Assembly (NCBI GenBank): GCA_016219235.1
Contig: JACRBO010000429.1
Coordinates: 1 to 8,180, forward strand
Direction of reading: 5' to 3'
DNA: 8,180 bases
DNA from: Chloroflexota bacterium
GTDB lineage: Bacteria > Chloroflexota > Anaerolineae > Fen-1058
Part shown: positions 1 through 5,223 of the stretch, one piece after another
Layout of the letters: every line of letters begins with the position of its first letter
How positions within the stretch are numbered: position 1 is the first letter of the stretch
Notes under the pieces: model-generated
What the model saw: the letters and a program-made list of their open reading frames with translations, nothing else
Database searches by the model: none
What the model was told of the DNA's origin: nothing
Made by a program: the position numbers and the translations under genes

Positions 1-55
1 CTTTGGCTGCGGGCCTGGTGGTGCGCCTTGCTGCCGTGCTCGATTTCGCATTCAT
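1..55 (-). CDS. 5' end of an unidentified gene running off the window
   Basis: On the - strand an ATG at 55-53 opens a frame that stays open to base 1, giving MNAKSSTAARRTTRPAAK. A good Shine-Dalgarno sequence, GGGAGG at 69-64, lies 8 bases before the ATG, and this is the main support for a real start. The visible residues are rich in Ala, Arg, Thr and Lys, like a disordered basic N-terminal tail. Only 18 codons are visible, so no family can be named. If real, the gene is divergent from the 434-1116 pair. The start could also belong to a false frame, because there is too little coding sequence to test codon use. Confidence 0.5.
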   Translation of the reverse strand, partial: MNAKSSTAARRTTRPAAK

Positions 56-142
56 GCTGTCTGCCTCCCATGTTGATTTGCGGATGCGTAAATCCTATCT
101 CACGCGGGCGCACTGCGCCATAGAACAGGTCCACGCTGGCCG

Positions 143-219
143 GATCGCCGCGTTTGATTTTCCGCCGACAGCCCGCCCATTCGCTGCCCCCTTCGTTTAT
201 TCGAGGCCCATTCGTTGAC
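143..219. repeat. 77-bp direct repeat, copy 1
   Basis: Bases 143-219 match 1159-1235 in the same orientation at 71 of 77 positions by hand alignment with no gaps. The unit begins GATCGCCGCGTTTGATTT and ends GGCCCATTCGTTGAC. Inside it ATTCG (once CTTCG in this copy) recurs at intervals of 8-12 bases, so the unit itself looks built from small repeats. The two copies bracket the 434-1116 gene pair. It is not a tRNA, and I see no transposase between the copies. It could be a dispersed intergenic repeat or the edge of a mobile cassette. Confidence 0.85.
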
Positions 220-357
220 ACCCCGCCACCACGCGTCGCTGGGCGCTCGCTTGACGGGATTTTGTTCTCTGCGCAGCGTGTCCCTCACCTGTGAATCGCG
301 ATATCATCCGCAGGCAGGGGGCTTCGCCCGGTGCGGCGCTCTGCACGCTATTCCGCG

Positions 358-384
358 TTGAGCTCGCCCGGGCTATGCTATAAT
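358..384 (+). promoter_or_regulatory. Promoter of the toxin-antitoxin-like pair
   Basis: A perfect -10 box, TATAAT, lies at 379-384 and is preceded by TGC (376-378), an extended -10. A partial -35, TTGAGC, lies at 358-363 with a short 15-bp spacer. Transcription would begin near 391, leaving a leader of about 43 bases that carries the ribosome binding site GGGAGG (421-426) before the ATG at 434. The extended -10 may make up for the poor -35 spacing. The position directly upstream of the pair supports the call. Confidence 0.6.
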
Positions 385-433
385 CGAAGTGAAGTATCGT
401 TGCCTTAGCTCGAAACGGTCGGGAGGACACACG

Positions 434-727
434 ATGTTATCTGTGCGCACACATCAATTGCTTGATCAAGCCGTGGCCGTGCTGCCGAGCAGTGAAGAGG
501 AAATCATCACGAAGGGGATTGCGGCTGAGACCTCGGAGCGCATTGTGGCGCTGCGCCAGTCGACACGGCACTGGCAGTCCACCTACGGCTCGATCCAGCA
601 ACTGGAGGGTCGCTTGCAGCACGACGGTGTGACGCCGGACGATCACACGCTGTACACCGAGTTGCTGGAATGGCGGGCCGCAAACCAGGAACTGAGCCAG
701 CTGGTCAATCTCCTGGAATCACTCTGA
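434..727 (+). CDS. Small helical protein, possible antitoxin of a TumE-like pair
   Basis: This 97-aa protein begins at the ATG at 434 because GGGAGG stands 7 bases upstream. An earlier in-frame ATG at 389 lies right beside the predicted transcription start and has no ribosome binding site. I do not recognise the family. The sequence is mostly helix-forming: residues 1-17 (MLSVRTHQLLDQAVAVL), an acidic stretch near 19-24 (SSEEEI), then long helices with Leu/Gln/Glu spacing to the end, including ELLEWRAANQELSQLVNLLE, which could form a coiled coil. There is no clear helix-turn-helix. Its stop TGA (725-727) shares one base with the next ATG (727), so translation is coupled. Upstream position, small size and coupling to a TumE-like protein suggest an antitoxin. 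That role is inferred from context only, and a structural partner of another kind is possible. Confidence 0.7.
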   Translation: MLSVRTHQLLDQAVAVLPSSEEEIITKGIAAETSERIVALRQSTRHWQSTYGSIQQLEGRLQHDGVTPDDHTLYTELLEWRAANQELSQLVNLLESL

Positions 728-1116
728 TGGCGTGGCATCAGACGGTTATCCTCAAACTGCGGGCCAGCGGCCTGTTTCAGGAGGCGCGCATGGTTGGCGC
801 GAAAGTGCGGGCATCGATTAGCGTGACATCCTTTGTCGATATCCACTTTGATCCGACCACCCGCAGTTATTCCTATGCGCTAATCGATCTCATGCTGCCT
901 TATCCGGGTGACAAACGAGTGTTTGGCTGGGACGATTACGCACACGAAGGCGTGACTGAATTGGAAAAACTGCCGACGTTTCCGCATCACTTTCAACGGC
1001 GCGACGCGGCTGGCCGGTGGTTGTTTGAACCTTCGCAAATGCGCGGTCAGGTGGGCGTGGAAATCGACGTAGTGATTGCGACCGTGCGCGACTACCTGCA
1101 AACTCGCCCGGCTTGA
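727..1116 (+). CDS. TumE/DUF6516-like protein, probable toxin of a toxin-antitoxin pair
   Basis: This 129-aa protein starts at the ATG that overlaps the upstream stop codon (TGATG). A longer frame from 670 would overlap the previous gene by 58 bases and is unlikely. The N-terminus runs VILKLRASGLFQEARMV, followed by beta strands SFVDIHFDPTTRSYSYALI (about 33-52). It then has KRVFGWDDYAHEG (about 62-74) and LPTFPHHFQRRDAAG (about 81-95), and ends in the helix VEIDVVIATVRDYL. The order FVDI-(Y/F)xxx-YSYALI-(K)RxFGWDD-xxPTFPHHFH resembles the TumE toxin family (DUF6516) as I remember it: a strand-rich small protein with a conserved PHH-type motif. Size and order after a small partner gene fit a toxin-antitoxin operon. 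The family call is moderate and toxicity is inference. The likely biochemical target cannot be read from the sequence. Confidence 0.65.
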   Translation: MAWHQTVILKLRASGLFQEARMVGAKVRASISVTSFVDIHFDPTTRSYSYALIDLMLPYPGDKRVFGWDDYAHEGVTELEKLPTFPHHFQRRDAAGRWLFEPSQMRGQVGVEIDVVIATVRDYLQTRPA

Positions 1117-1158
1117 TACGAAGCGGACATGACTGACCAGGCGGCGACCGAAACTCTC

Positions 1159-1235
1159 GATCGCCGCGTTTGATTTGCCGCCGACCACACGCCCATTCGC
1201 TGCTCCATTCGTTTATTCGAGGCCCATTCGTTGAC
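1159..1235. repeat. 77-bp direct repeat, copy 2
   Basis: This is the second copy of the 143-219 unit, in the same orientation and with six substitutions. ATTCG occurs four times within it (1195, 1207, 1215, 1226). It lies 42 bases after the stop of the TumE-like gene. With copy 1 it flanks a segment of about 1 kb that contains the promoter and both genes of the pair and nothing else. Confidence 0.85.
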
Positions 1236-1293
1236 GCGCCGAGGTTCATCCCATGGGCCGCAGTCACCCGCCCCCGCTTCACGGACAGGGCCT

Positions 1294-1359
1294 GTCGAAC
1301 GCTTTTGCTTCAGCCCATGTCTGGCGCGAAGCGCCAGTGGGCCGCCTGGCGTGTTCGAC
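1294..1359. repeat. Nested inverted repeat (large hairpin)
   Basis: Three stems are nested. The outer one is GTCGAAC (1294-1300) with GTTCGAC (1353-1359). The middle one is GCCCA (1313-1317) with TGGGC (1338-1342). The inner one is a perfect 7-bp stem, CTGGCGC (1321-1327) with GCGCCAG (1331-1337), around a GAA loop. No run of T follows on either strand, so it is not a classic intrinsic terminator, although it lies between two convergent genes and could slow polymerase. It may equally be a dispersed palindromic repeat. Confidence 0.6.
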
Positions 1360-1384
1360 GGGGGAGGGCCGGGGGTGAGGTGCA

Positions 1385-2350
1385 TTACGCCCGATACACG
1401 TGACTTTGATGCCACTCAAGCGCTTTGGGGTGTGGCAGAATTACTTCCCGTTGAGGTTGATGGATGTGCTGTCCTTCCAATGCTTGCATATCCAACTTGC
1501 GGATGTCGGCGCGCAGTACCACGGGGCTGAGCTGCACCGCGTAGTCGGTTGTCAGCGTAAACAGGCCAATATCAAATGCCCAATGATGAGCGCGGCAGAG
1601 GGTTAATCCATTGCGTGGATCATCTGTGCCGTTCTTGTTCTTTGGCACAATGTGCGCAGCTTGAGCTTCATGCAGATTATCAACCACAAACTTCATGTCG
1701 CAGATCGCACAGGCAAAATCATATTCAGTGAGCAAGACTTCACGAAAGGCGTCATCGCGTTTAGGCTGCGACGCTACGTAGGACATGCGATCTTCTTGAA
1801 TAAATGGACGAAAATCATTAGTGAGTTGAGCGTACAATAGCATTTCATAGCGTTTTGTGGCATCAGGGATGGCATTACTGACCTGAGCCAATGCGCTTAA
1901 ATCAGCACTTTCCACGATGAATACATCCCGCATGGAATTATAGTTAGTCACGATCCCAAGCCCTAATACCTTGTAAGTTGAGCCTTCGGTTTTGTCAGTG
2001 ACTTGTTGAATAACTCCAAACGAGACACGATCGTCTTTACACTTCACCAAGGACTGATTTTCAGCGTGATCAAGTCCGCCCACGCGCGGTGAATAGTCCA
2101 TCATCCATCTGCCATCGGGCAGAATTAGCACTTCGTCTTTGGTCTGATAACGCGATTTTGGCGTGACTCGAATACATAGAGTGTATTCTGACCAAGCTGG
2201 TTTGAAAATGCCTGTAACGAGATTATGAAATCGTTCAATGCCAAGTGAAGGCGCATAACTTGCGGTCTTTTTGAAGAACGCCGCAGGCATGATGCGCCCC
2301 GTGTAGTGCGCCAATTCTGCAAGAATTTGGTTGCGTTCCTTAGTGGACAT
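1385..2350 (-). CDS. HNH endonuclease (HNH_2-like) with a large N-terminal domain
   Basis: This 321-aa protein is the third gene of the - strand operon. The C-terminal part (about 197-280) is a clear HNH nuclease of the HNH_2 kind: FREVLLTEYDFACAIC with a Cys pair at 214 and 217, AAHIVPK with the catalytic His233, DDPRNGLTLC with Asn247 and Cys252, then AHHWAFDIGLF with His255/256. All HNH core positions are present, so it should cut DNA. The N-terminal part (about 50-150) holds LPDGRWMMDYSP, VSFGVIQQV and YKVLGLGIVTNY. It reads as a beta-rich domain and may be a PUA/SRA-like reader of modified DNA, but this is a weak inference. The ATG at 2350 lies inside the end of the previous gene (11-base overlap), with GAGG about 10 bases upstream. 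GC is low (43% in one sampled line). Likely role: DNA restriction or defence. Confidence 0.85.
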   Translation of the reverse strand: MSTKERNQILAELAHYTGRIMPAAFFKKTASYAPSLGIERFHNLVTGIFKPAWSEYTLCIRVTPKSRYQTKDEVLILPDGRWMMDYSPRVGGLDHAENQSLVKCKDDRVSFGVIQQVTDKTEGSTYKVLGLGIVTNYNSMRDVFIVESADLSALAQVSNAIPDATKRYEMLLYAQLTNDFRPFIQEDRMSYVASQPKRDDAFREVLLTEYDFACAICDMKFVVDNLHEAQAAHIVPKNKNGTDDPRNGLTLCRAHHWAFDIGLFTLTTDYAVQLSPVVLRADIRKLDMQALEGQHIHQPQREVILPHPKALEWHQSHVYRA

Positions 2351-2741
2351 GATTGTCAGACCTCAAAACATTTCTGAGGATTATCCATGCATGTGGATCA
2401 AAGGCTTCCCATCCACGCTCAGATGCTATCTCTACCTGCGTAAGGAAATCACTGATTGTGCGGCTTTGTATGTCGTCGGTTAGAGCGTCTGTCAACTCGA
2501 CATGATCATATTCATGATAGCAATGATCATCGCTTGTAACTTTGCCGTTGCTATAAAGGAAGATTTCAGGAACTTGAATTTGCCCAGCCACAAATAGTGA
2601 ATCTGGATTAAATGCTTGACTGAGCCGAGAGTCAATCTCGGCCACAGACAAATGATCTGGGTTTGAAAACACAATCATTCCCCAAGCTTTGTAGTTTGCA
2701 CCATCACGGTAGAGATACTCAAAATGGACGTTCGTGGTCAT
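2340..2741 (-). CDS. Conserved protein of unknown function between two HNH genes
   Basis: This 133-aa protein begins 11 bases after the stop of the upstream HNH gene and overlaps the downstream HNH gene by 11 bases, so it is translated as part of the operon. The upstream spacer (GCCGCAAGACA) has only a poor ribosome binding site, which suggests coupling. Visible blocks are FEYLYRDGANYKAWGMIVFSNP (3-24), LSVAEIDSRLSQAF (31-44), VPEIFLYSNGKV (57-68), DDHCYHEYDHVELTD (71-85), and SRTISDFLTQVE (93-104). The pattern YRDxxNYKxWGxxVFSNP...DDHxxHEFxxxExT is one I recall from an uncharacterised bacterial family. The His/Cys/Asp-rich DDHCYHEYDH could bind metal, but that is inference. There is no signal peptide or membrane segment. 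It could be a partner, inhibitor or immunity factor of one of the two HNH proteins. Confidence 0.75.
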   Translation of the reverse strand: MTTNVHFEYLYRDGANYKAWGMIVFSNPDHLSVAEIDSRLSQAFNPDSLFVAGQIQVPEIFLYSNGKVTSDDHCYHEYDHVELTDALTDDIQSRTISDFLTQVEIASERGWEAFDPHAWIILRNVLRSDNHVH

Positions 2742-2752
2742 TGTCTTGCGGC

Positions 2753-3538
2753 CTATTTTCGAGCGAATATTTTGTCGTTGTGATGCTTGAGAAGTATCGC
2801 ATCAGGCACAAATCTATCGGGCAATCGAATTGATTGATTGTTATAAATCCATAACAATACTTGGGTAGGATCATCTTGCCCGGTTGATTTGATCCGTGGT
2901 GAGACCTTGACTTTAAGTTCCGGTGTAACCGTTATCAATCCACGATCAAACGCTCGATCCAGAAGCGCATTGAGACAGAGTCCATTGCGTGGGTTGACGC
3001 GATTAGATTCGTCGTCTGCCCATGGGATAATGTGACTTGCATTGAGCAACTCCGGGATCGCCAGACCACTAATGCAGCAGCGAAACCCATACGCAGCCAA
3101 CACCGATTTGCGAAAGAACCCTTGATTGACTCTTACGCGTACCAGTGATTCACGTTCTTTTCCCGTCTTCAGCGCAATGTCGCCATCTGCTTGAATACTA
3201 TCTTCTAGTGGAAGATGTGTTATTTGCGCCAATAGGTTCTCGCTTTCAAACGCGAGCCTGTCCCAATTCTTGTTGAACTCTTCCCAAATTTCAACTTCTT
3301 GCTTGCTCCCGTGTGAAGCACCTTTGATGTTGCGTCGCTGGAGCGTTGGATCAAGGCGTGCAAAATTGGCAAGTTTCCAAGCTACAGATGATGGAGTCCG
3401 TCCAATCGCTTTGGCAAGGGCGATGATCTCAGGATTGTGTATGTGTATTCGGCCAAACGGCGTCTTGCAATACAAATTGAACGCGACGATTAGTTCGTCA
3501 CGCGACCAATTTCTTCGTGGGGCTGTATTTGTCTTCAT
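2753..3538 (-). CDS. HNH-family protein with helical N-terminal domain; last HNH histidine absent
   Basis: This 261-aa protein is the first gene of the operon. I start it at the ATG at 3538 (MKTNTAPRRNWSRDEL) because GGAG lies 8 bases upstream, a strong promoter lies just before that, and the family consensus as I recall it begins near NWSRDELI. The frame stays open back to an ATG at 3679, which would add 47 residues encoded across a terminator. Residues 10-62 (WSRDELIVAFNLYCKTPFG...IGRTPSSVAWKLANF) look like a helix-turn-helix or Myb-like DNA-binding domain. Residues 136-205 are the HNH module: VNQGFFRKSVLAAYGFRCC, ASHIIPW with His169, and NPRNGLCLNALLDRAFDRG with Asn185. In relatives I recall ALHDRAFDRG; here the His position is Leu193 (codon CTG). 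Activity may be lost, leaving a binding or regulatory role, or another residue may substitute. Confidence 0.85.
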   Translation of the reverse strand: MKTNTAPRRNWSRDELIVAFNLYCKTPFGRIHIHNPEIIALAKAIGRTPSSVAWKLANFARLDPTLQRRNIKGASHGSKQEVEIWEEFNKNWDRLAFESENLLAQITHLPLEDSIQADGDIALKTGKERESLVRVRVNQGFFRKSVLAAYGFRCCISGLAIPELLNASHIIPWADDESNRVNPRNGLCLNALLDRAFDRGLITVTPELKVKVSPRIKSTGQDDPTQVLLWIYNNQSIRLPDRFVPDAILLKHHNDKIFARK

Positions 3539-3589
3539 TGAGTTTACTCCATTGATCGTCAGTATCGCATGACTCCCTATGCAAGTCAA
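3538..3589 (-). promoter_or_regulatory. Main promoter and ribosome binding site of the HNH operon
   Basis: On the - strand, -35 TTGACT (3589-3584) is followed by a 17-base spacer ending in TGC (an extended -10) and -10 GATACT (3566-3561). Transcription would begin near 3554. GGAG (3550-3547) then stands 8 bases before the ATG at 3538. Spacing is ideal and the leader is only about 16 bases. The promoter is downstream of the terminator at 3643-3612, so it can serve the operon independently of upstream transcription. Confidence 0.7.
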
Positions 3590-3591
3590 AG

Positions 3592-3607
3592 GTAAACGAT
3601 CGTTTAC
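3592..3607. promoter_or_regulatory. Perfect 16-bp palindrome, probable operator of the HNH operon
   Basis: GTAAACGATCGTTTAC is its own reverse complement over all 16 bases and lies two bases upstream of the -35 box of the operon promoter. Size, symmetry and position fit a dimeric repressor site; the TGTAAAC...GTTTAC look resembles LacI-family operators, although those usually have a shorter centre. The operon's first protein has a putative DNA-binding N-terminus and could bind here itself, but that is speculation. Confidence 0.55.
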
Positions 3608-3611
3608 AAAC

Positions 3612-3643
3612 AAAAAAGCCCGACGCGGTGTTTTGCGTCGGGC
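3612..3643 (-). terminator. Intrinsic terminator upstream of the HNH operon
   Basis: On the - strand a perfect 9-bp stem, GCCCGACGC (3643-3635) with GCGTCGGGC (3626-3618), encloses the 8-base loop AAAACACC and is followed directly by six T (3617-3612). This is a textbook rho-independent terminator for - strand transcription. It would stop read-through from the promoter at 3714-3709 before the HNH operon. The stem overlaps an open frame that begins at 3679 and joins the HNH protein frame, so it may work as an attenuator. Confidence 0.85.
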
Positions 3644-3676
3644 CTCGGCCTGGCTCTCTTTAGTTGTCTGTGGCGG

Positions 3677-3717
3677 CATGTGTTCCCCTTGATCGGAGGT
3701 GCGCGTGAATTATAGCA
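3677..3717 (-). promoter_or_regulatory. Second upstream promoter with Shine-Dalgarno and ATG
   Basis: On the - strand a perfect TATAAT (3714-3709) is preceded by TGC (extended -10); no good -35 is visible. About 30 bases on, AAGGGG stands 5 bases before an ATG at 3679. The frame from this ATG (MPPQTTKESQAEARRKTPRR...) runs through the terminator at 3643-3612 and continues in frame into the HNH protein. Either a short transcript of roughly 90 bases with a leader frame is made here, or a rarer long form of the HNH protein exists when the terminator is passed. Confidence 0.5.
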
Positions 3718-3931
3718 TCATTACCCGCGTCTCCGTGCTGTGATCGCTGTCGCCCTGAAAGACCGGATGACGGACTTCAAGGCCTTTGTCAAAGGGCAAT
3801 TCAAGGACCAGCCCGACGGCCTCATTAGCTGCCACGACCTCCGAGCGTATCTCACGCCCGGAGGTCGTGGCAGCTATCCGCGTTCTGCCCGCCAGTCAGC
3901 GGCCCATTACAGTCCACCCCCGCTGACTTGC
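3718..3931. other. Intergenic region with a long perfect hairpin
   Basis: The stretch between the upstream promoter of the HNH operon and the 8-bp tract at 3932 holds a 13-base palindrome, CCTTTGTCAAAGG (in 3783-3796), and the long hairpin described at 3826-3876. A + strand frame opens at 3740, but it has no ribosome binding site and runs across the hairpin, the tandem tract and then antisense to the beta-propeller gene. I do not accept it as a gene. Confidence 0.5.
3826..3876. repeat. 18-bp perfect inverted repeat hairpin
   Basis: TAGCTGCCACGACCTCCG (3826-3843) is the exact reverse complement of 3859-3876. The 15-base gap holds a further 4-bp stem, GCGT (3845-3848) with ACGC (3854-3857), around ATCTC. 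Either strand therefore folds into a nearly continuous rod. No T run follows on either strand. It may be a dispersed palindromic element, a transcription barrier or an RNA stabiliser 3' of the beta-propeller gene. Confidence 0.75.
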
Positions 3932-4011
3932 CGACTACTTGACCACTCGACTACCCGACTGCTCGACTACCCGACTGCTCGACTACCCGACTACTCGACC
4001 ACCCGACTCTC
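3932..4011. repeat. Tandem tract of five 16-bp (ten 8-bp) units
   Basis: Five 16-bp units lie head to tail from 3932, the clearest being CGACTACCCGACTGCT (3948-3963, repeated exactly at 3964-3979). Each is two copies of an 8-mer near CGACTACC. The array ends at 4011, exactly one base before the stop codon of the beta-propeller gene at 4012-4014. On the - strand each full unit contains TAG, and because 8 is not a multiple of 3, stops fall in all three frames. Confidence 0.85.
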
Positions 4012-4977
4012 TCACTTCCTCGACACCCGCACGATCGTATACGCCGTATCCGGCGTGGGCGGCGTGCTGAAGCGCGCATTCACCGCGTACAGCGCATCGC
4101 CCAACAACCCGATCGTCGTCGGCACGTCGAAGTTCGGATCGGTCAGCGTGCGCGTGACGGTGCCGCGGGACAGATCGAGCGACAACTTGATCACCGCAAT
4201 CTCATTCAGCCGGTTGCGTACCACGTACAGCGTGCGGCCCCTTAGCCGGATCCCGTCGCCGTTCGATACGCTGGCCCCGCCCAGATCGATCAACGTCGTC
4301 GCACCCGTCCGCGGATCGACGCGGTACAGTTCGCCGCGCGTCGAATGCACGATGATCAACCAGCGGCCATTCTCAGTCGCCTCGATGCCGTTCGCATTAA
4401 ACGCGCCCGGCACAAACACATAGTCGCCGCTCAATGGAATGCGCTCCACGCCCGATTGATCCGGCAGCGCCCCCCGGCGGCCAAACGGCAGGCGGTACAG
4501 CACCGGCTGGTTCGAGTCCGTAAAGTAGGCCGCATTGCGCGTCACCACCACATCATTGACAAACGTGGGCGTGCCCTCGGCCAGTTGATATTCCGCTAGC
4601 GTCGCGCCCGTCTCCGTATCGAACACAAAACCCTTGCCCGTGCCCGCGCCCGCCGCAAACAAGCGATCGTGGCGCTCGTCCACATACAAGCCTGTCAGCG
4701 CACGGCCCGTCTCCGGCGGCACCAGCGTCGCCCCCTCGCCGGTGCGTACGTCCCCCGCGTAGACCGAACCGTTCGCCAGCGAACCGGCATAGAACATCTT
4801 GCCCTTGCCGATCGCGATCCCCTCCGGCCGGTGGCCGTTGGGCAAATTGATCACGGCTGGAAAGTCATCACCATCGTCATGATGACCGTCCCCGGCGCGC
4901 ACATTCCCCGGCGCCAGCGTCAGCAGCACGGCGGCTGCCACCAGCACTCTTGCGACAGTCTGTTTCAAGCGTTGCAT
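4012..4977 (-). CDS. Secreted SMP-30/gluconolactonase-like beta-propeller protein
   Basis: This 321-aa protein starts at the ATG at 4977, preceded by GGGAGGGA 7 bases upstream; the frame extends to 5226 but that part has no such site and crosses hairpins. Residues 1-28 are a Sec signal peptide (basic MQRLKQTVAR, hydrophobic VLVAAAVLLTLA, cleavage after VRA). The mature protein begins with an acidic, His-containing patch, GDGHHDDGDD. The rest shows propeller blades: LPNGHRPEGIAIG, FVNDVVVTRNAAYFTDS, VPGAFNANGIEAT, VSNGDGIRLRGRTLYVV and DVPTTIGLLGDALYAVNARF. Glu52, Asn141, Asn196 and Asp241 sit where SMP-30 proteins bind a divalent metal (by motif). Relatives, as I recall, are sometimes mislabelled superoxide dismutase. 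It may hydrolyse a sugar lactone or only bind ligands outside the cell. It ends exactly at the 16-bp tandem tract. Confidence 0.85.
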   Translation of the reverse strand: MQRLKQTVARVLVAAAVLLTLAPGNVRAGDGHHDDGDDFPAVINLPNGHRPEGIAIGKGKMFYAGSLANGSVYAGDVRTGEGATLVPPETGRALTGLYVDERHDRLFAAGAGTGKGFVFDTETGATLAEYQLAEGTPTFVNDVVVTRNAAYFTDSNQPVLYRLPFGRRGALPDQSGVERIPLSGDYVFVPGAFNANGIEATENGRWLIIVHSTRGELYRVDPRTGATTLIDLGGASVSNGDGIRLRGRTLYVVRNRLNEIAVIKLSLDLSRGTVTRTLTDPNFDVPTTIGLLGDALYAVNARFSTPPTPDTAYTIVRVSRK

Positions 4978-5020
4978 ATCTATATCCCTCCCATTGGATT
5001 GTGACTTGCGGCTCAACGTC

Positions 5021-5052
5021 ACAGGGCGGGTGGCTGGCCGCGCCCTGTTTTT
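5021..5052 (+). terminator. Terminator-like hairpin, + strand, no known gene before it
   Basis: ACAGGGCG (5021-5028) pairs with CGCCCTGT (5041-5048) over 8 bp, followed on the + strand by a run of T (5048-5052). This has the form of an intrinsic terminator for + strand transcription, but the nearby genes are all on the - strand. It may stop antisense transcription, or on the - strand it may simply be a leader hairpin about 45 bases upstream of the beta-propeller start. Confidence 0.4.
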
Positions 5053-5170
5053 AACCCTACGCACCCCCTCGCCGTGCGGATTGCGGACCGCTGACGGATC
5101 AGACCATGGTACTAATGCGTCCACGAACGTCAGGCCCGAATGCGCGCAGCGTGTCGGGCATCCACACTGG

Positions 5171-5195
5171 GTTCCCGCCTGAAGCACGCGGGAAC
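5171..5195. repeat. Small REP-like hairpin
   Basis: GTTCCCGC (5171-5178) and GCGGGAAC (5188-5195) form an 8-bp perfect stem with a 9-base loop. The flanks (GG before, GACATC after) resemble the dispersed GGTTCCCGC...GCGGGAACGACA repeats common in intergenic DNA of diverse bacteria. Only one copy is in the window, so its repeat nature is from memory of such elements. Confidence 0.5.
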
Positions 5196-5223
5196 GACAT
5201 CCTGCGCTGTATCGCAGATTCCC

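Larger units (their letters stand above)
56..433. other. Intergenic region upstream of the toxin-antitoxin-like pair
   Basis: This 378-bp gap lies between the partial - strand gene and the + strand pair. It holds the first copy of a 77-bp direct repeat (143-219) and the promoter of the pair (358-384). Between 220 and 357 I see only a short GGGC-TTC-GCCC hairpin near 320 and no convincing gene. Open frames that cross the gap are short and have no ribosome binding site. Confidence 0.6.
1117..1384. other. Gap between convergent genes, repeat- and hairpin-rich
   Basis: The 268 bases between the stop of the TumE-like gene and the stop of the second HNH gene hold the second 77-bp repeat copy (1159-1235) and a nested hairpin (1294-1359). 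They end in a G-rich stretch, GGGGGAGGGCCGGGGGTGAGG (1360-1380). No gene is supported; open frames crossing it have no ribosome binding site and overlap the repeats. Confidence 0.6.

Noticed and set aside
3..218. + strand frame at the window start
   Set aside because: No ribosome binding site, overlaps the 77-bp repeat, and the opposite strand has a better supported gene start at 55.
100..288. - strand frames sharing NEWASNKR-type peptides (also at 1092-1415)
   Set aside because: The shared peptide arises from the 77-bp DNA repeat read in the same frame; no ribosome binding site or family likeness.
143..1235. Insertion sequence or integron cassette with its own recombinase
   Set aside because: No transposase, integrase or attC-like site is visible; only direct repeats are present, so a mobile cassette remains a hypothesis.
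3932..4011. CRISPR array
   Set aside because: Units are 16 bp with no spacers and decay gradually; this is a simple tandem tract.
3740..4423. + strand frame of 227 codons
   Set aside because: It crosses the 18-bp hairpin and the 8-bp tandem tract, then runs antisense to the beta-propeller gene; its protein has repeats such as DYPTARLPDYST produced by the tract.
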